This document shows, piece after piece, positions 12,189 through 23,390 of a stretch of 64,000 nt of DNA; position 1 is the first letter of the stretch; each line of letters opens with the position of its first letter. The stretch covers positions 2,154,613 to 2,218,612 of the forward strand of contig JASKMD010000029.1 of assembly GCA_030144725.1 (NCBI GenBank), given 5' to 3'. Under the pieces are notes generated by a model. The model had not been told where the DNA came from. It was given only the letters and a program-made list of their open reading frames with translations, and made no database searches. The translations under genes were made by a program, and so were the position numbers. The DNA is from Haematococcus lacustris. Its lineage: Eukaryota > Chlorophyta > Chlorophyceae > Chlamydomonadales > Haematococcaceae.

Positions 12189-12746
12189 GGTCGGCTGGAG
12201 TACAGCTGGACGGCTTTTCGAAGATTTGAAGCAAAACTCTTGCTGTAAACAGGCGACTGATGAAACTCCGGGCTACAACAGCCAAACTGCGCTTCGGAAC
12301 TCCATTCCGATATATCTACTGCCATACAAGTTCTTGTATGGCAGGGCCTGATGAAACTTTGGACAGGGACTACAACAGCCAATCTGCGTTGTGGAGTATG
12401 GCCAATGCCCATCTCTGTACTATTTTGGGTAAAGCTGTAGATGTTGACAATGATGCCTGTGTAGTGATTTCGTTTGACTGGCTATATTATCAGCTGGCCC
12501 TTGAAACATGGTAAGCCACACAAAACTTTGTCATTGACTCCTCTTCACAACTGCACAAAAGTGAAGTAGTGCGGGCGAATTATCGTGACATGGCGTTGCG
12601 TGACATGCTCAGTTCGCCTCACTAATGAGCTACCGCTGAAACGCAGAGAGCGTGCAGCTACCGCTGTAGCTGCTCCAAGTTTTGCAGGGGTGCGCCGTGC
12701 ACCGCGCTCGTGCCATTGACATTTCTGAGGCCTTCGAGACGACATC

Positions 12747-15700
12747 ATGGGATGCGGGGCGTCCACACCTGGTAACTGTTTGATGCGCCACTATAACATT
12801 TTGCCCACCCGATGTTCAACAATACATGCACATCGGCACCATCCGCGACTGAACACAAATCGCCTGAAGCAGAGAAAGCATACATTTTTTGTGATTTGCA
12901 GATGGACCCGGACCCCACGGCCCACCTCCACCTGGCTATGCGGGGGCAATCCTCACAGACTCTGGTCGCGGCCCACCTCCCCCTGGCTATGCGGGGGCGA
13001 CAAGCACCGACTCGGGTCGCGGCCCACCTCCGCCTGGCTATGCGGGGGCAGTACTGACCGACTCTGGTCGCGGCCCGCCTCCACCTGCCTATGCTGGGGC
13101 GATGAACACCGACCCTGGTCGCGGCCCACCTCCACCTGCCTATGCGGGACCTGCACCCGGCCCACATGCACCTGAGTATGCTAAGCCCTCGACCTCGGAC
13201 CCTGGACACGGCCAGCCTTCTCCGGAGTACCCACCAGGACCACCCCCTGGTCAAGCTACCCCTGCCTATGCTGGACCACCCCCTGGCCAGCCTGCACCTG
13301 GCTATGCTGCGGCCCCCCCTGCCCCCCCTGCACCTGGCTACGCTGCGGCCCCCCCTGTCCCACCTGCGCCCGGGTATGGCTACAGCCAAGCGCCGCCACC
13401 ACCCGCCTATGCCCCGCCGCCATATGCACCGCCAGCCTACCCTCAGCAGCCCTACCCGCCACAGCCTTACCCCCAAGGTGAGGGCGGCAGCTCACTGTGA
13501 ACACCACTTGAGTTAAATACAATGCTACTGAACCAGGCTCAGTGCCATGACCAGGCTGTTGACGACCGGTGCCGGGTCAGGAGTGGGACAGGGCGGGTGT
13601 TGTGGGCGGGTAAGAGTAAAGGATGACGTAAGAAGAAGAAGAAGAAGGAGAAGCAGATACAAAAAAAGAAAGAAAAGCCAGAAGAAGAAGGAGGGGAAGA
13701 AGGAATTAAAGAAAGCAGGAAGGTTAGGAGAGGCGAGAGGGCCGGTGACAGGTTAGAGATGAGCAGGCAGGGGTAAGAGGGTTAGAAATATTAGAAAATT
13801 ACACCCAACCTGCACCTCTCTCAGCTCTCGCTCAGCGGCGCTGTTTCTGCTGCCCTGCGTGCCCTCGCTGCTCCTGCTTACAGGCTACGCTCCGCCCGGC
13901 TATGGTCCCCCTCCAGGTCAGCTCTGCATGACTGGACCATCTACCATGCAGCACGACGACAGCATGATAAGGGGGTTGCTGCCGCATGGGGCCGGGTGTC
14001 GCATTGTGGCCCCTGCCACGCATGAATTTGTCCAGTGGTCAAACACCTTGCCAGTCTACTGTTGTTCTGTTGCTTTTGCTTTTGCTGCTGCTACCGCTGC
14101 CGCTGCTGTGACTGCAACCCCAACCACATGACTGGCCTGGTGTGCCTGATGTGCGTTCACTGGGAGGGCTTGCTGCCACATAACATCACGCCATGCCACA
14201 CTCTGTCAATGCCACCCATGTCGGCAGCTGCCGCAGCTGGCCCTGTCCCCCTGACCCAGACCGCCCCTGCTTGTGGCTGCAGGCATGTATGGCCAGCAGG
14301 GCTACGGGCAAGCCTACCCTCACCAGCAGCAGCATGGCGGGGGCATGGGCATGGGGACTGTGGCGCTGGCAGCAGGCGGTGGCCTGGTGAGTGGTGCAAA
14401 GTCAGGCTCTCAGGCCCGCCTCACTCCTCACACCCAGAGTAGCCTGTTTTGGCCGCCTGGGTCTATCCCCTGCCTGCCATCCGGGCTGCAGCTTGTGCTG
14501 CTCTGCTCATGTGCTGGGTCAATGGATCACATCTGCACACGGCTGACAACTTGTTGTTCCCAGAGCCTTGTCAGCCATATTGTCCCTCACTAGGGCCACC
14601 ATTTGAGCCGGATCAGAAGTACCTACTTAGCAGCCACTATCAGCCACTAGCAGCCACTAACTAGATCCGACTCAAACAGTGTGGCTGTGTGGAGTGTTGA
14701 GCCTACCACCTACACTATTGCCTGACCCGTTAGGGCAACGTATAGAGTTGGCATGACAAGGCATGCACTAATTGTAAGCTGATGACAGCTCAACAAAGGG
14801 GGCACACATTACTGTGCCTCAGCAGGCTGCTGCTGCTGCTCCTGGGCCTTGGGGGGCTTGTCTCGCACCCGCTTGTACCAGTGTTTTTTTTTTCATTTGG
14901 CCTCTTTCCAATTCCATAGCACAAAGTGTCATGGCTCAGATTGGGACTGTCATGTTCGTAGCGCGACCCTATTGGGCCCCATAGCGCACAACAAAAATGT
15001 CAAATTGAAGCAATTGGCCCAATCAAAGGCGGTAGCGCCCACACACAGCAGCGTTATCCAGCCACTTGCTAATGTCACGCTCATCTGGGATTGTATCCAA
15101 GTCAAATTGATTGCTGCTGAAGACACGGGCGCACACATTCAAGTGGCACTCTTGCAGCCTGTTGCGGGTGTCATCTTTGAGGTAAGCCATGGCTGAGAAC
15201 ATGCGCTCCTCCTCCACTGAGCCTGGTGTCATGACCAGAGCAAGCTCTGCCAGCTTGATGTACTCCAAGATGTCAGCCTTGGTGATGGGTTGGCCAGCCA
15301 GGTAGCGCCACAGCTTGGTGGTCTCCTTGGCTGGGTTGGCTGCTGCTGAGCTTAGCTGCACACGGTGTTCAGCTTGGCAGCGCATGACTTCCACAAATGA
15401 TGATTGCTGGGCAAATAGCTTTTGCTGGTCCAACAAGGCTGGCGCCAATTGGCCGTCAGCCAGGGTCGCGTCCATGCAGTACCGGGCCTTGACAATGGCC
15501 AGGCGCTCAAGGAAGTCTTCATCGCTTGGCTGCTTGTCCCAGTAGTGGGCGTACACAACAGCCAGTCCTTTGGCATGCTCCGGTGGGAGGAAGCGGCTGT
15601 GTAGGTCACGTACCACAGCATCTGCTGTTGCTGCCAGCTCCTGCTTGGCACTGTCGACATGCTGCTGGAAGTCACAAGCTGGCACTCAAGCAGCCCGGCG

Positions 15701-18700
15701 CCCTTTTGGGGGGATGGCGTACAGCTGCACCGGCTCACTGCCTAGCTCACTGCCTTCCTCCTCCATGTCTGCTGCTGCCTGCCTGCTGCCTACCTCCTTC
15801 TCACTGTCACTGTCAGCCTCATCTGATTGCACTGTCATACTGCCACTCCCATGCGGCTGCAATGCCAAATGGCCAGAGCCGTTGTACACCAGGCAGCTGC
15901 CAGGTCCTGCCACATTGGTGAAGGCTGTCAGCTCAGGAAACGCGATTTATAACGCGATGCGCTATAGCGCAGTCCGCAAGGGGTCCAATTCATAGCGCAC
16001 GGAGCCCTCTGAAATGTCGCTTTTTATAGCGATCGCTATATATAGCGTTAAAAAAAAAACACTGGCTTGTACCCCAAGCCAGGGTACTCCTTGCCCTTGG
16101 CTGGCAGAGCTCCCTGGTCTGGCCAGTAGCACAGCTCTAGTGGACGCCACCTGCTCTCCCCAATGCGCTGCATGTTCAATGCTGCATTGCAGTCCCTGTC
16201 CAGCCACCTGCCTGGCTGTGGTGCTGGCTTGGCTTTAGCAGCCTTGCCCTTGCCCTTGGTGGGCTGAGTGGGCTCAGCTGCCCCTGGCTCAGCCTTGGTG
16301 CGCTTGCTGCGCTTGGCTGGCAGGGGAGTGCTGGGCCCTGGCTCTGAGGCTGCTGGCTGTGTGGCTGCCTGGCTGCTGCGTGGGGCCTGTGGGGGCTTGC
16401 GGGGGGCCACTACTGGGCACCACATCATGCCCCGCACTGGCTGGCCACGCTCCTGGCTCCAGGCTGGGCGCACCAGGCGGGGTTCCACATGCCCTGCTGG
16501 GGGCTTCCAGCCTGCAGGCCTGGTGGGCTGCTCATGGTCCAGCTCCTCCTCACAGGGCTGCTGGCCATTCACAGCTGAGCTGACCCGGCTGGTGCGGTGC
16601 TCATCCACAAGCACCACCCTGCCCCGCCGCTGGTCCCCTGGTCCCCTGGGCCTGCACACCACCTTGCGGCAGGCACGCAACACCGCATCAGCACCCCACC
16701 CTCCCGCTGTGCCAATGCCAGCTGCACCAAAGAATACAACCAGCTGCTTGGCAAGCCCATGGCGCTCCATGGACAACTGCGCCATCTCTCTCTCCAACTG
16801 CAGCCATGCACACAAGGCACACACAGGGTGGCTGACAAGGTGGCACCAGGTTAGGCATGGCACAGTCAATTACCTTTTCATATCAAGCCCAACCCACCAC
16901 CTCTCAGTCCCTTACCCTCCCTCCCTCCCGCCTACCCACCCACCCACCATCACCTTGTTGAAGAACTGCTCCAGCGCCCGGTCCTGGGCTCCGTACAGCC
17001 TCAGCCGCTGCCGTGCCCACTTGGGGTCCAGGTGCACCTCCCACACCGCATCCCAGGTGGCCAGGGTGACGGTGATGTGCTTCAGGTTGGCCTCCAGGGA
17101 GGTGCCGGCTGAGCTGGCTGCTGCCAGGTGCTGGAGGTGGGGCTTGATCGGTGCTAGCCACCGCTCAGTGTCACGGCGGGCATTGTTCAGGCCGCTGGCA
17201 TGCTTCACCTCGCCCTTGGTCAGCTTCCACCGGCGCAGCTGGTCTGCCATGAGCTGGCCTGTTGCTGGATCCCACACCCCAGAGGCTGCGCTGACTGCTT
17301 GGGTGACGCCGGGGTCGATGCCCACCCCAATCTGTGTGTCTGGGTCAAACACAAACTCACGCATCTCAGCTATGCCCCTGCCTATGTGGGGGAGCCCCAC
17401 TGCATGAGCCGCTGCTGCCGCTGCACTTGGGCGGCTGCTGGTGCTGCTGCTGCTGGCATCTGGAGGTGGGGCTGGAGGAGGGGGAAGGGGCCGCGTGTAG
17501 TGCACGCACACGCTGACACCGTCAGTGTCCACCAACCTCTCAAAAGCAAACCCCTGGTTGCCAAGCTTGTTGGTTTTGAACCACCTGGCCCAGTGATGGC
17601 TCAATGCTGGCTCTGAGGTGAATGCTGCCCGGGGTTCCTTGGTCAGGCCCAGCTGCTTGCACACCCCATGCAGCACCCTGCTGTCCACCTTGATGAAATG
17701 CACCCCCACCCTGGCCATGGGGGTGAGGGTGAAGGGGGGTGGGCAGGTCAGGGTCCGCCCTCGGGGACCTTGATGACCTGCATGACCAAGCACAGTTGCC
17801 ATTTTGACAGGCCAAGACACAAGGCGGGGTCAACACACACAGTGCGGGGACACATAAGGCGGGGACACACGGACCTGACGCCTGCTCGTTGCCCAGCCAT
17901 CCCGTCGCTCTTGGCGTTGCTTGCCTTGGGCGGAACGAGACGCTGCGATGGAACGGACAGGAGCGGCGGGTTATCACACAGCGCGTAGCCCACAGTAGCC
18001 CACAGTCGGCTAGGGTCACGCACCTTTCTGTTTCTTTCCCGGGTCCTTCTTGTGCTTCTTCTTAGCCATCACGCGATGCGCAGTGCGACGGGCGGTGGCC
18101 TTTTCAAGCAACTTGGGTTTCCCGTGAAAAATACACGGTTGTGTGAAAATAAGTGCTGGTCACTGGGCTGTCATCTTACTACTTGTCATCTTGCTACTTG
18201 GCTACTTGGTCAGCTCTGAATGACTGGACTGAAGAGCCTTGTCAGCCAAGCGGGCAACAAGGGCCAATGTCAAGGCAGAAGCACAGGCTCCTCACTAGGG
18301 GTTGTGTTTTGTCTGAGTGGCGTGAATGTCTCACACACATTGCATGCACGTCTTCCATTGCATGCACGTCCTCCTGGGCTGCCCACTCTCTTGCCAGCCT
18401 GGCTGCAGTAGCATGTGGTGACTGTGGTGCACCGCGCTTCCGCTGGGCTGATGCACCAGCTTGTTCCCATGCCCAGCCAGTACTTGTGTCTGCCTCCAAC
18501 TGATCGGCTGGTGATGTGATAGGACGTAGTCACTGCTGCTGCGCCGACTGCCATGCTGGCTGCGGGCAGAGATGTGTTGATTGAAAGATGGCTGACATAT
18601 TGTGTTTGTCGTCCTGCATTGCGTATCATATTGGGCTTGTTCAGATTGGCGGAATGCTGCTGGGCGCCGCAATGAACGACATGATGGACGATGGTGGTGG

Positions 18701-18713
18701 TGGTGAGGAATAA
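12747..18713 (+). CDS. Pro/Tyr/Gly-rich protein with N-terminal MGCGAS lipidation motif (SRC2/XYPPX-like tail)
   Basis: Five exons join in phase to about 268 residues: 12747-12771, 12902-13477, 13884-13916, 14283-14386 and 18645-18713 (TAA). The N-terminus MGCGAST fits N-myristoylation at Gly2 with palmitoylation at Cys3, so membrane association is inferred. Residues ~10-95 hold tandem units of the type GRGPPPP[GA]YAGA...TD[SP]; the middle is PPPAYAPPP-type. The C-terminus is a Gly/Met/Ala-rich hydrophobic segment (MGTVALAAGGGL, then IGGMLLGAAMNDMM) ending in acidic DDGGGGEE, like the tail of plant SRC2 and related proline-rich proteins. The last intron is 4.26 kb because it holds an antisense Fanzor element. 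Without splicing, exon 4 would read on to a stop at 14593 inside the element's edge. No enzymatic domain is seen. Confidence 0.78.
14581..14808 (-). ncRNA. Candidate Fanzor guide RNA (fRNA) / element right end, copy B
   Basis: Sequence immediately after the Fanzor stop codon, nearly identical to 25273-25501 and 35589-35818, ending in GTGAGGGACA. It is rich in internal inverted words (TAGTGGCTG/CAGCCACTA, TTTGAGTCGG and CCGGCTCAAA). In TnpB and Fanzor loci the guide RNA scaffold comes from this position and runs to the element end, so the assignment rests on position, conservation and fold-back potential. Confidence 0.5.
14879..16064 (-). mobile_element. hAT element, 1186 bp, inserted in Fanzor copy B
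   Basis: Begins CAGTGTTTTTTTTTT and ends AAAAAAAAACACTG. It is flanked by the perfect 8-bp duplication GCTTGTAC (14871-14878 and 16065-16072), and removing it restores the Fanzor exon seen in other copies. Subterminal ATAGCGC-type words are repeated near both ends. The right end (TGTCGCTTTTTATAGCGATC) is shared with the element ending at 57790, so both belong to one family. Confidence 0.93.
15023..15913 (-). pseudogene. hAT transposase remnant (C-terminal dimerisation domain)
   Basis: The minus-strand frame from 15913 to 15023 is open apart from one in-frame TGA at 15688-15686. The second part (220 residues) ends with a clear hAT C-terminal dimerisation block: ILEYIKLAELALVMTPGSVE, then EERMFSAMAYLKDDTRNRL. 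Upstream lies an acidic segment (DEADSDSEKE...). The BED zinc finger and the RNase H-like catalytic Asp regions expected of an autonomous hAT transposase are missing, in keeping with the 1.2-kb element size. It is an internally deleted, probably non-autonomous copy. Confidence 0.8.
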
Positions 18714-19381
18714 GACCGGCCGGACAGCTGTTCCCCGTCTTCAAACTGTCTCCATGTCATCGGTTGTGAACAGGCCATTGGTGAATAGGAGGGTAGGACT
18801 GACAGCAACCATGATGTGGGTACAAAGAGTGAACAATGCTCATCGTTCCAGAACTGTTCGCCTACATCTGCTACTGTGTACTGAGATACTGGCCTTGATC
18901 ATATCTCTTTTACTGCTTGCTAATGTTTCAGTGATCTTGTACAATTCCTTGTCAGTGACTTGTTCGGCACGGCGAGGGTAGTGAGTACATTTCGCAAACG
19001 CTGAGATGCTTGGACGGAGTATGTAAGATGTGGCATTGCTCTCACATAAGTGTGTTATCTTCATTCCCGGACTGCTAAAGAGGAAAACAGTAATGATGAA
19101 GACCATATCACAAGAACATCCAAACAAGCCTGGGTTTATGTACACCCTATGTGAAACCGCATCAAGCTGTCTCCACCTCGAACAACAACAGCCACCCTAA
19201 GCAAAAGATCCCAAATCACCCTGTTTCAATCACACACGTTTTGTGACGAGTTCACTGTCACTGTCACCATTCCAACCCAAGATCATCGCAGGCTGCGGTA
19301 CCACGACACCACATTGCTGTAGCATGATGTCAGCACCGATCATACCACGACTTTGATCTGCCTGCGGCCTGGCCCTGACCT
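18714..19381. other. Intergenic between convergent genes, no gene seen
   Basis: Holds the 3' flank of the plus-strand gene ending at 18713 and of the minus-strand gene ending at 19382. Part of 18714-18790 weakly matches 12189-12260, as expected if the tandem duplication included the 3' UTR. Confidence 0.5.
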
Positions 19382-22300
19382 TCACTGCAGCACGTACAGG
19401 GGGTAAGGGTCCACGCAGGCGAGGCTGACCACAGACATCCCAGAGCTAGTGGTAGGGATGCTGAGGTCCAGGGGGGGTACCTGGGTGCTGGCTGTGCCTG
19501 CGGTGGGTGCCGGAGTCTCAGGGGCCGTAGCTGGGACTGGCAGCGGGGTGACGATGGGAGGGAAGCCACCAATGGAGGTCTGGAAGCTGCCAAAGGTGGG
19601 GAACCCTGCACAGGGGCAATGCAGGGACCAAGGCCAGGTCCATGAGGCTGGTCAGGGCACCAGATCATCACCATTGGTTGACATTGGTGGCAACAAGGCT
19701 GGTGGATGCAGTTACACCATGGACATGGGGCAAGCAGGAAAGCAGACATGCAATGGCCGGCATACTGCAGGCCAGCAAGGTCAGTCACCCTGCCTCATAC
19801 ATGGGTCTCATTGCCCATATCCCTTGCCTCCTCATACAAGGGCCAAAAGTCAATCTTCGCTGACTAAGACCCAGCCGTACCACACTGCTCCTGCTGGTGC
19901 GGACTCACCACTGCCTGAGACCAGACCGCCAGAGGAAGCTGAAGCGCCCGGGCCTGAGGTGTAGGTGCTGGTGGTCACGCTGCCACCGGGCGTGCTGACA
20001 GTGCGGGTCACTGGGCCAGAGCTGGAGCTGGTGGCCACCACAGGGGCGGGGCTGGTCACCACAGGGGCGGGTGAGGCCTCAGGCACTGCAGCACCTGCAG
20101 CCATGCTCATGACTCATGTGTATGTGTGACTCAGGTGTGACTCATAGGTGTGACTCTTTACCCACTGAGTGACCAGCAGACTGCAGCAAAAGCAGGAGCC
20201 TGACTTCAAGCTTAGGGTAGCAGCTGTCACAAGCATGGGAAGTGTGATGAACACCTGGCAGTCGTGTCAGGAGGGATGCAGCATTTGTCAAAACACGTTT
20301 GCCAGAAGACAGCACTCACTTTGGCAACTAGACTGGCCATCGACCTTCAGGCCACAGGACCACACGGGCGAGAAGGTGGGAGCGCTACCAGCCTGCACCT
20401 TGGTGCAAGGGTCACCTGCAAGAGGGTAGCATGGCAGCTGCGTGCACACCCAGGCCAGGACTATACGGCACGCTATCCGCCCAGACTAGGCAGGCATTCC
20501 AATGGCAGCAAACCACCTTTCCTGCTGCTAAGGGTGAAGGGATGTCTAACAAATGTGCATGCAGGTGCATGGAGGGTGGTGTGCACGTGAGGGCATCAAG
20601 CTGTAGACCCGACCTGGTGGCTACCGATGGAAAGGAGATGCAGTGTGTTTTGACCACCCACCAAAAACGTTGATGCCAAAGATGGATTGGAAAGGGCTCT
20701 TGATGCTGCAGGTACCTGCTGTATACAGCACCTTGGCTAGGCCATCCACACTACCCTGAATGGCTGTGCCTGCGAGGACAGCAGGAAGCACGACCCCTTC
20801 ACTAGACCTCCACAAGCGGTGGATACATTCCATGCTCGACCACATTCCATGCTCGACCACGACTTGAGCCACAGGGCCGCTGCACCACCCTCCTCCCGTG
20901 GGGCCAGCATGGGTGCACCATACCTCAACACCATGTGTAGGGGCAACCACTACAGCAAAGCCCAGGTACTGATACTGCAATGGCTAAAGTGCTACGTCTC
21001 ATGTGTTCTACTGCAAGGGAGCAGGGGTAGCCCTTAAGAGGCTCTGCACCCCAGATGCCTCCTGGCCAGGCTGCTGCCGCGAGCTTCCCAGTCTCTGGGT
21101 GCCAACCGGTCAGCAACTCACTGGTCGTGCCCTGGATGTAGGTGGTGCTGATGCCGCCCAAGGTGACGGCCAGGGTGCCCGCAATGGAGCCGGTGAGGTA
21201 CACCTTGGAGGTGCCCCCTACTTCCAGGCTGCCGCCCTCGCCAACATTGCCGTTCAGCAGCACAGTAGATGACCTGCACAGGCAATTGCACAAAGAGTTG
21301 GTGAGCAGCACGGCTGATGACCTGCACAGGCACAACCTACACCCCCACCTCACCCCACACACCACACATCCACCACACCCACACCTGTGCATTCATGTTT
21401 GGGTACAGGCTTGCATCAGGGGGCTGCATATGGAGGCTAAGTGTGCAGCATCCTGGGCAGCTGAGCACCCACCCTGTGCTGACGACGCGGACTGTAGAGG
21501 TGGTAAGTCCAAACACATAGGTGCTGCCTATGCCGGTGGAAGAGACGGAAAACTGGGAGGAGCGGAAGCCGGGACCTACCACCAGGTCGCCAATGCCAAA
21601 GTTTTGCACGTAACTGCAACAGCAAACACAGGGCGGCTTGCGAATTGCAGGGGAGGTGGCAATGACAGCTGAGCAGTGACAGGCTGGGCTGTTGACAAAG
21701 GGAATTACCTCAAACCACTGGCATTTCCTGGGGTGATGGTGCACTTGATGGTGCTGTTGGTGATGAAGTCATCCGTAACAGAGAGGGCAAGCACCCCGTT
21801 GGACAAAGAGACCTGCAGGAACAGGCAGGCTCTTGTGCTCTCCATGTTGTTCGCAACAGTAATGGCAGGACAGGTGCAGCAGCAGCTGCTTGACACTCAC
21901 GCTAATGCGTTGGATCACGTCCACGTCCGCGTCAATTAGCAAAACTCCGTTGCCTGCAGGGCATGTACACATGTCGTGCATGGCCGCACAAGATCTGGCA
22001 TGTTTACCTCTGTCTAGCCGTTGCCTGACAGCGCACCGTCAGAAGACGCGTTGCTGGGGGCTGCGATGAGTACTGTAAAAGGTACACACGACCGGACAGC
22101 ATAGAAAGGGGGCAGACTAGCGTAGCCGACGGGGTCGCTGACTGCAGCACTGTTGTTCAAAGAAGCTGAGCTGGCGGTGTTGTCCGGAATGGGGGCGGCA
22201 GTCGCAGAAGCTACTGAGTTGGCTTGCGCTGAAGAGCCTTGCAGCAGGCTCCTGCTGGCCGCATCTGGAGGAAGAAGGTGCACAGTACCCGGCACATCAG

Positions 22301-22438
22301 CAAAAACTCAGGAGCATCAACTTCGCATGTGACGCAGCCTCGGACGACGCAGAACGTACTTGCGAAGGTGACACGAAGTGCCACGCCAAGAACGAGGAAC
22401 CAGAAGAGCGGCTGTCGAGGAAGCTGTCGAAATGCCAT
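19382..22438 (-). CDS. Secreted beta-solenoid (GIN/DUF2807-like) protein
   Basis: Ten exons close in phase to about 442 residues: 22438-22360, 22264-22025, 21953-21901, 21812-21709, 21613-21473, 21273-21122, 20769-20716, 20415-20320, 20094-19909 and 19605-19382. A second ATG at 22450 would add four residues. Residues 1-26 (MAFRQLPRQPLFWFLVLGVALR...) are a signal peptide. A Ser/Ala-rich stretch is followed by a repetitive region (VGPGFRSSQFSVSSTGIG, then STVLLNGNVGEGGSLEV, TSKVYLTGSIAGTLAVTL) with the alternating short-strand, Gly-turn pattern of GIN-domain or adhesin-like solenoids. A short Cys segment (DPCTKV...WSCGLKVDGQSSC) precedes a Ser/Thr/Pro-rich tail likely to be O-glycosylated. An extracellular matrix or cell-surface role is inferred. 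The family match is by pattern only. Intron 2 has a GC donor and direct repeats at both ends. Confidence 0.78.
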
Positions 22439-22450
22439 CGTAGCGGTCAA

Positions 22451-23090
22451 GGTGTCTGAGGTTACTTAGACCAGGCGTGTTGGCAAGAAGATAGTGTCCG
22501 TCTTCCGGCTTCCGCAATTCGAGAATAGTGTGTCAATGTGACGCCGTGATCACGAGGTGCTGCTCGCACTCTCGTGTTTGCCGAGCTGCTCGCTGTGTGA
22601 TGTGAAGCTTAGGAGCGGCTGGTCTTTAAGGAGAAAGTCTCCACCATAGTTCAAATTTAGATCTGTGATGTCGTGCTGTTTCTACACCCTCCCGTGTGTT
22701 GTATAACACTTCTTAGTTGCTCTCGGTCTCCGTACGAACTCGACATGTTGACTAAACAGCCTATAGCTGATGACCTGCTGGCTGCATCACAATGGCTGTA
22801 CCTGCTGGCTGCATCACAATGGCACAATGGCATCACAGTGGCCCTGGTGAGGGACAAGATGGCTGCATCACAATGCAGCAGTGTGCCACAATAGCCAGCA
22901 TGGCTATGATTACACCAGTCAGACAAAACTCATTCAACATGGAACAACATGTTTGACTGTGGGTAATCTTACTCGGCTGCTCCAATCAAGTTGAAGCATC
23001 CTCGGTCGCACCCTTGATGACTACCAACCCTACACCGGTTGCACAATTCCCCCCTAAACCAGTGGGCACCTCATCAAACAGCTTAATGCT
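22451..23090. other. Promoter side of the secreted-protein gene and short repeats
   Basis: No coding signal. 22790-22875 holds imperfect repeats of GGCTGCATCACAATGG. The promoter of the minus-strand gene at 22438 should lie in the first few hundred bases; no clear TATA box was found. Confidence 0.4.
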
Positions 23091-23180
23091 CTGAAAGGCT
23101 GACAACTTGTGCAAACTACTAGGCCCTATGCGTTATTGCGGGCCCGGCCATCAATGCCCTGATGGTACTGAGCAGCCCTC

Positions 23181-23390
23181 TTGTCCCTCACTAGGGCCAC
23201 CATTTGAGCCGGATCAGAAGTACCTACTAGCAGCCACTATCAGCCACTAGCAGCCACTAACTAGATCCGACTCAAACAGTGTGGCTGTGTGGAGTGTTGA
23301 GCCTACCACCTACACTATTGCCTGACCCGTTAGGGCTATGATGTAGAGTTGGCATGACAAAACATGCACTAATTGTAAGCTGATGACAGA
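23181..23390 (-). repeat. Inverted copy of the Fanzor right end (left arm of copy A)
   Basis: Near-identical reverse complement of about 25285-25501. It ends in GCTGATGACAG, whose ATG opens the Fanzor frame at 23383. Confidence 0.85.

Larger units (their letters stand above)
14809..18069 (-). pseudogene. Fanzor RuvC nuclease gene, copy B (deleted N-terminal part, split by hAT)
   Basis: Read on the minus strand. Exon 1, 18069-18024, encodes a basic start (MAKKKHKKDPGKKQK, a probable nuclear localisation signal). Exon 2, 17924-17875, adds KQRQERRDGWATSRRQ. Exon 3 starts at 17777 with VIKVPEG, but a deletion then shifts the frame, so TGA follows two codons later. The core resumes at TCPPPFTLTP and carries RuvC-I GIDPGVTQAVSA. 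A donor at 16954 leads to exon 4 from 16797, with VDEHRTSRVSS, MMWCP and RuvC-III DRDCNAALNM. Exon 4 is cut at 16073 by the hAT insertion; its last codons and TAA lie at 14870-14809. Fanzors are eukaryotic RNA-guided DNA nucleases related to TnpB. This copy cannot make a full protein, although its parts are little changed from the copy at 23.4 kb. Confidence 0.85.
14578..18232 (-). mobile_element. Fanzor (TnpB-like) element, copy B, nested in a host intron
   Basis: The element lies antisense in the last intron of the 12747 gene. It is bracketed by a 16-bp direct repeat AGAGCCTTGTCAGCCA (14562-14577 and 18233-18248), a possible target duplication of unusual length. The gene-3' end (14581-14808) is the conserved right end shared with the copies ending at 25501 and 35818. 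A hAT element is inserted at 14879-16064. Without it the element would be about 2.46 kb. Confidence 0.8.

Noticed and set aside
13547..13756. Small basic ORF (KKRKKSQKKKEGKK...)
   Set aside because: AAG-rich purine tract inside the intron 13478-13883 of the Pro/Tyr-rich gene.
14273..14593. Unspliced end of the Pro/Tyr-rich protein at a stop in 14591-14593
   Set aside because: A perfect donor at 14387 joins in phase to an exon at 18645 that restores the family-like Gly/Met tail; the read-through tail is unlike any homologue and runs into a transposon end.
16268..17407. Plus-strand ORF of 379 residues with a mirror ORF at 23871-25007 (-)
   Set aside because: Both are antisense shadows of Fanzor exons in two element copies; their conservation comes from the sense strand.
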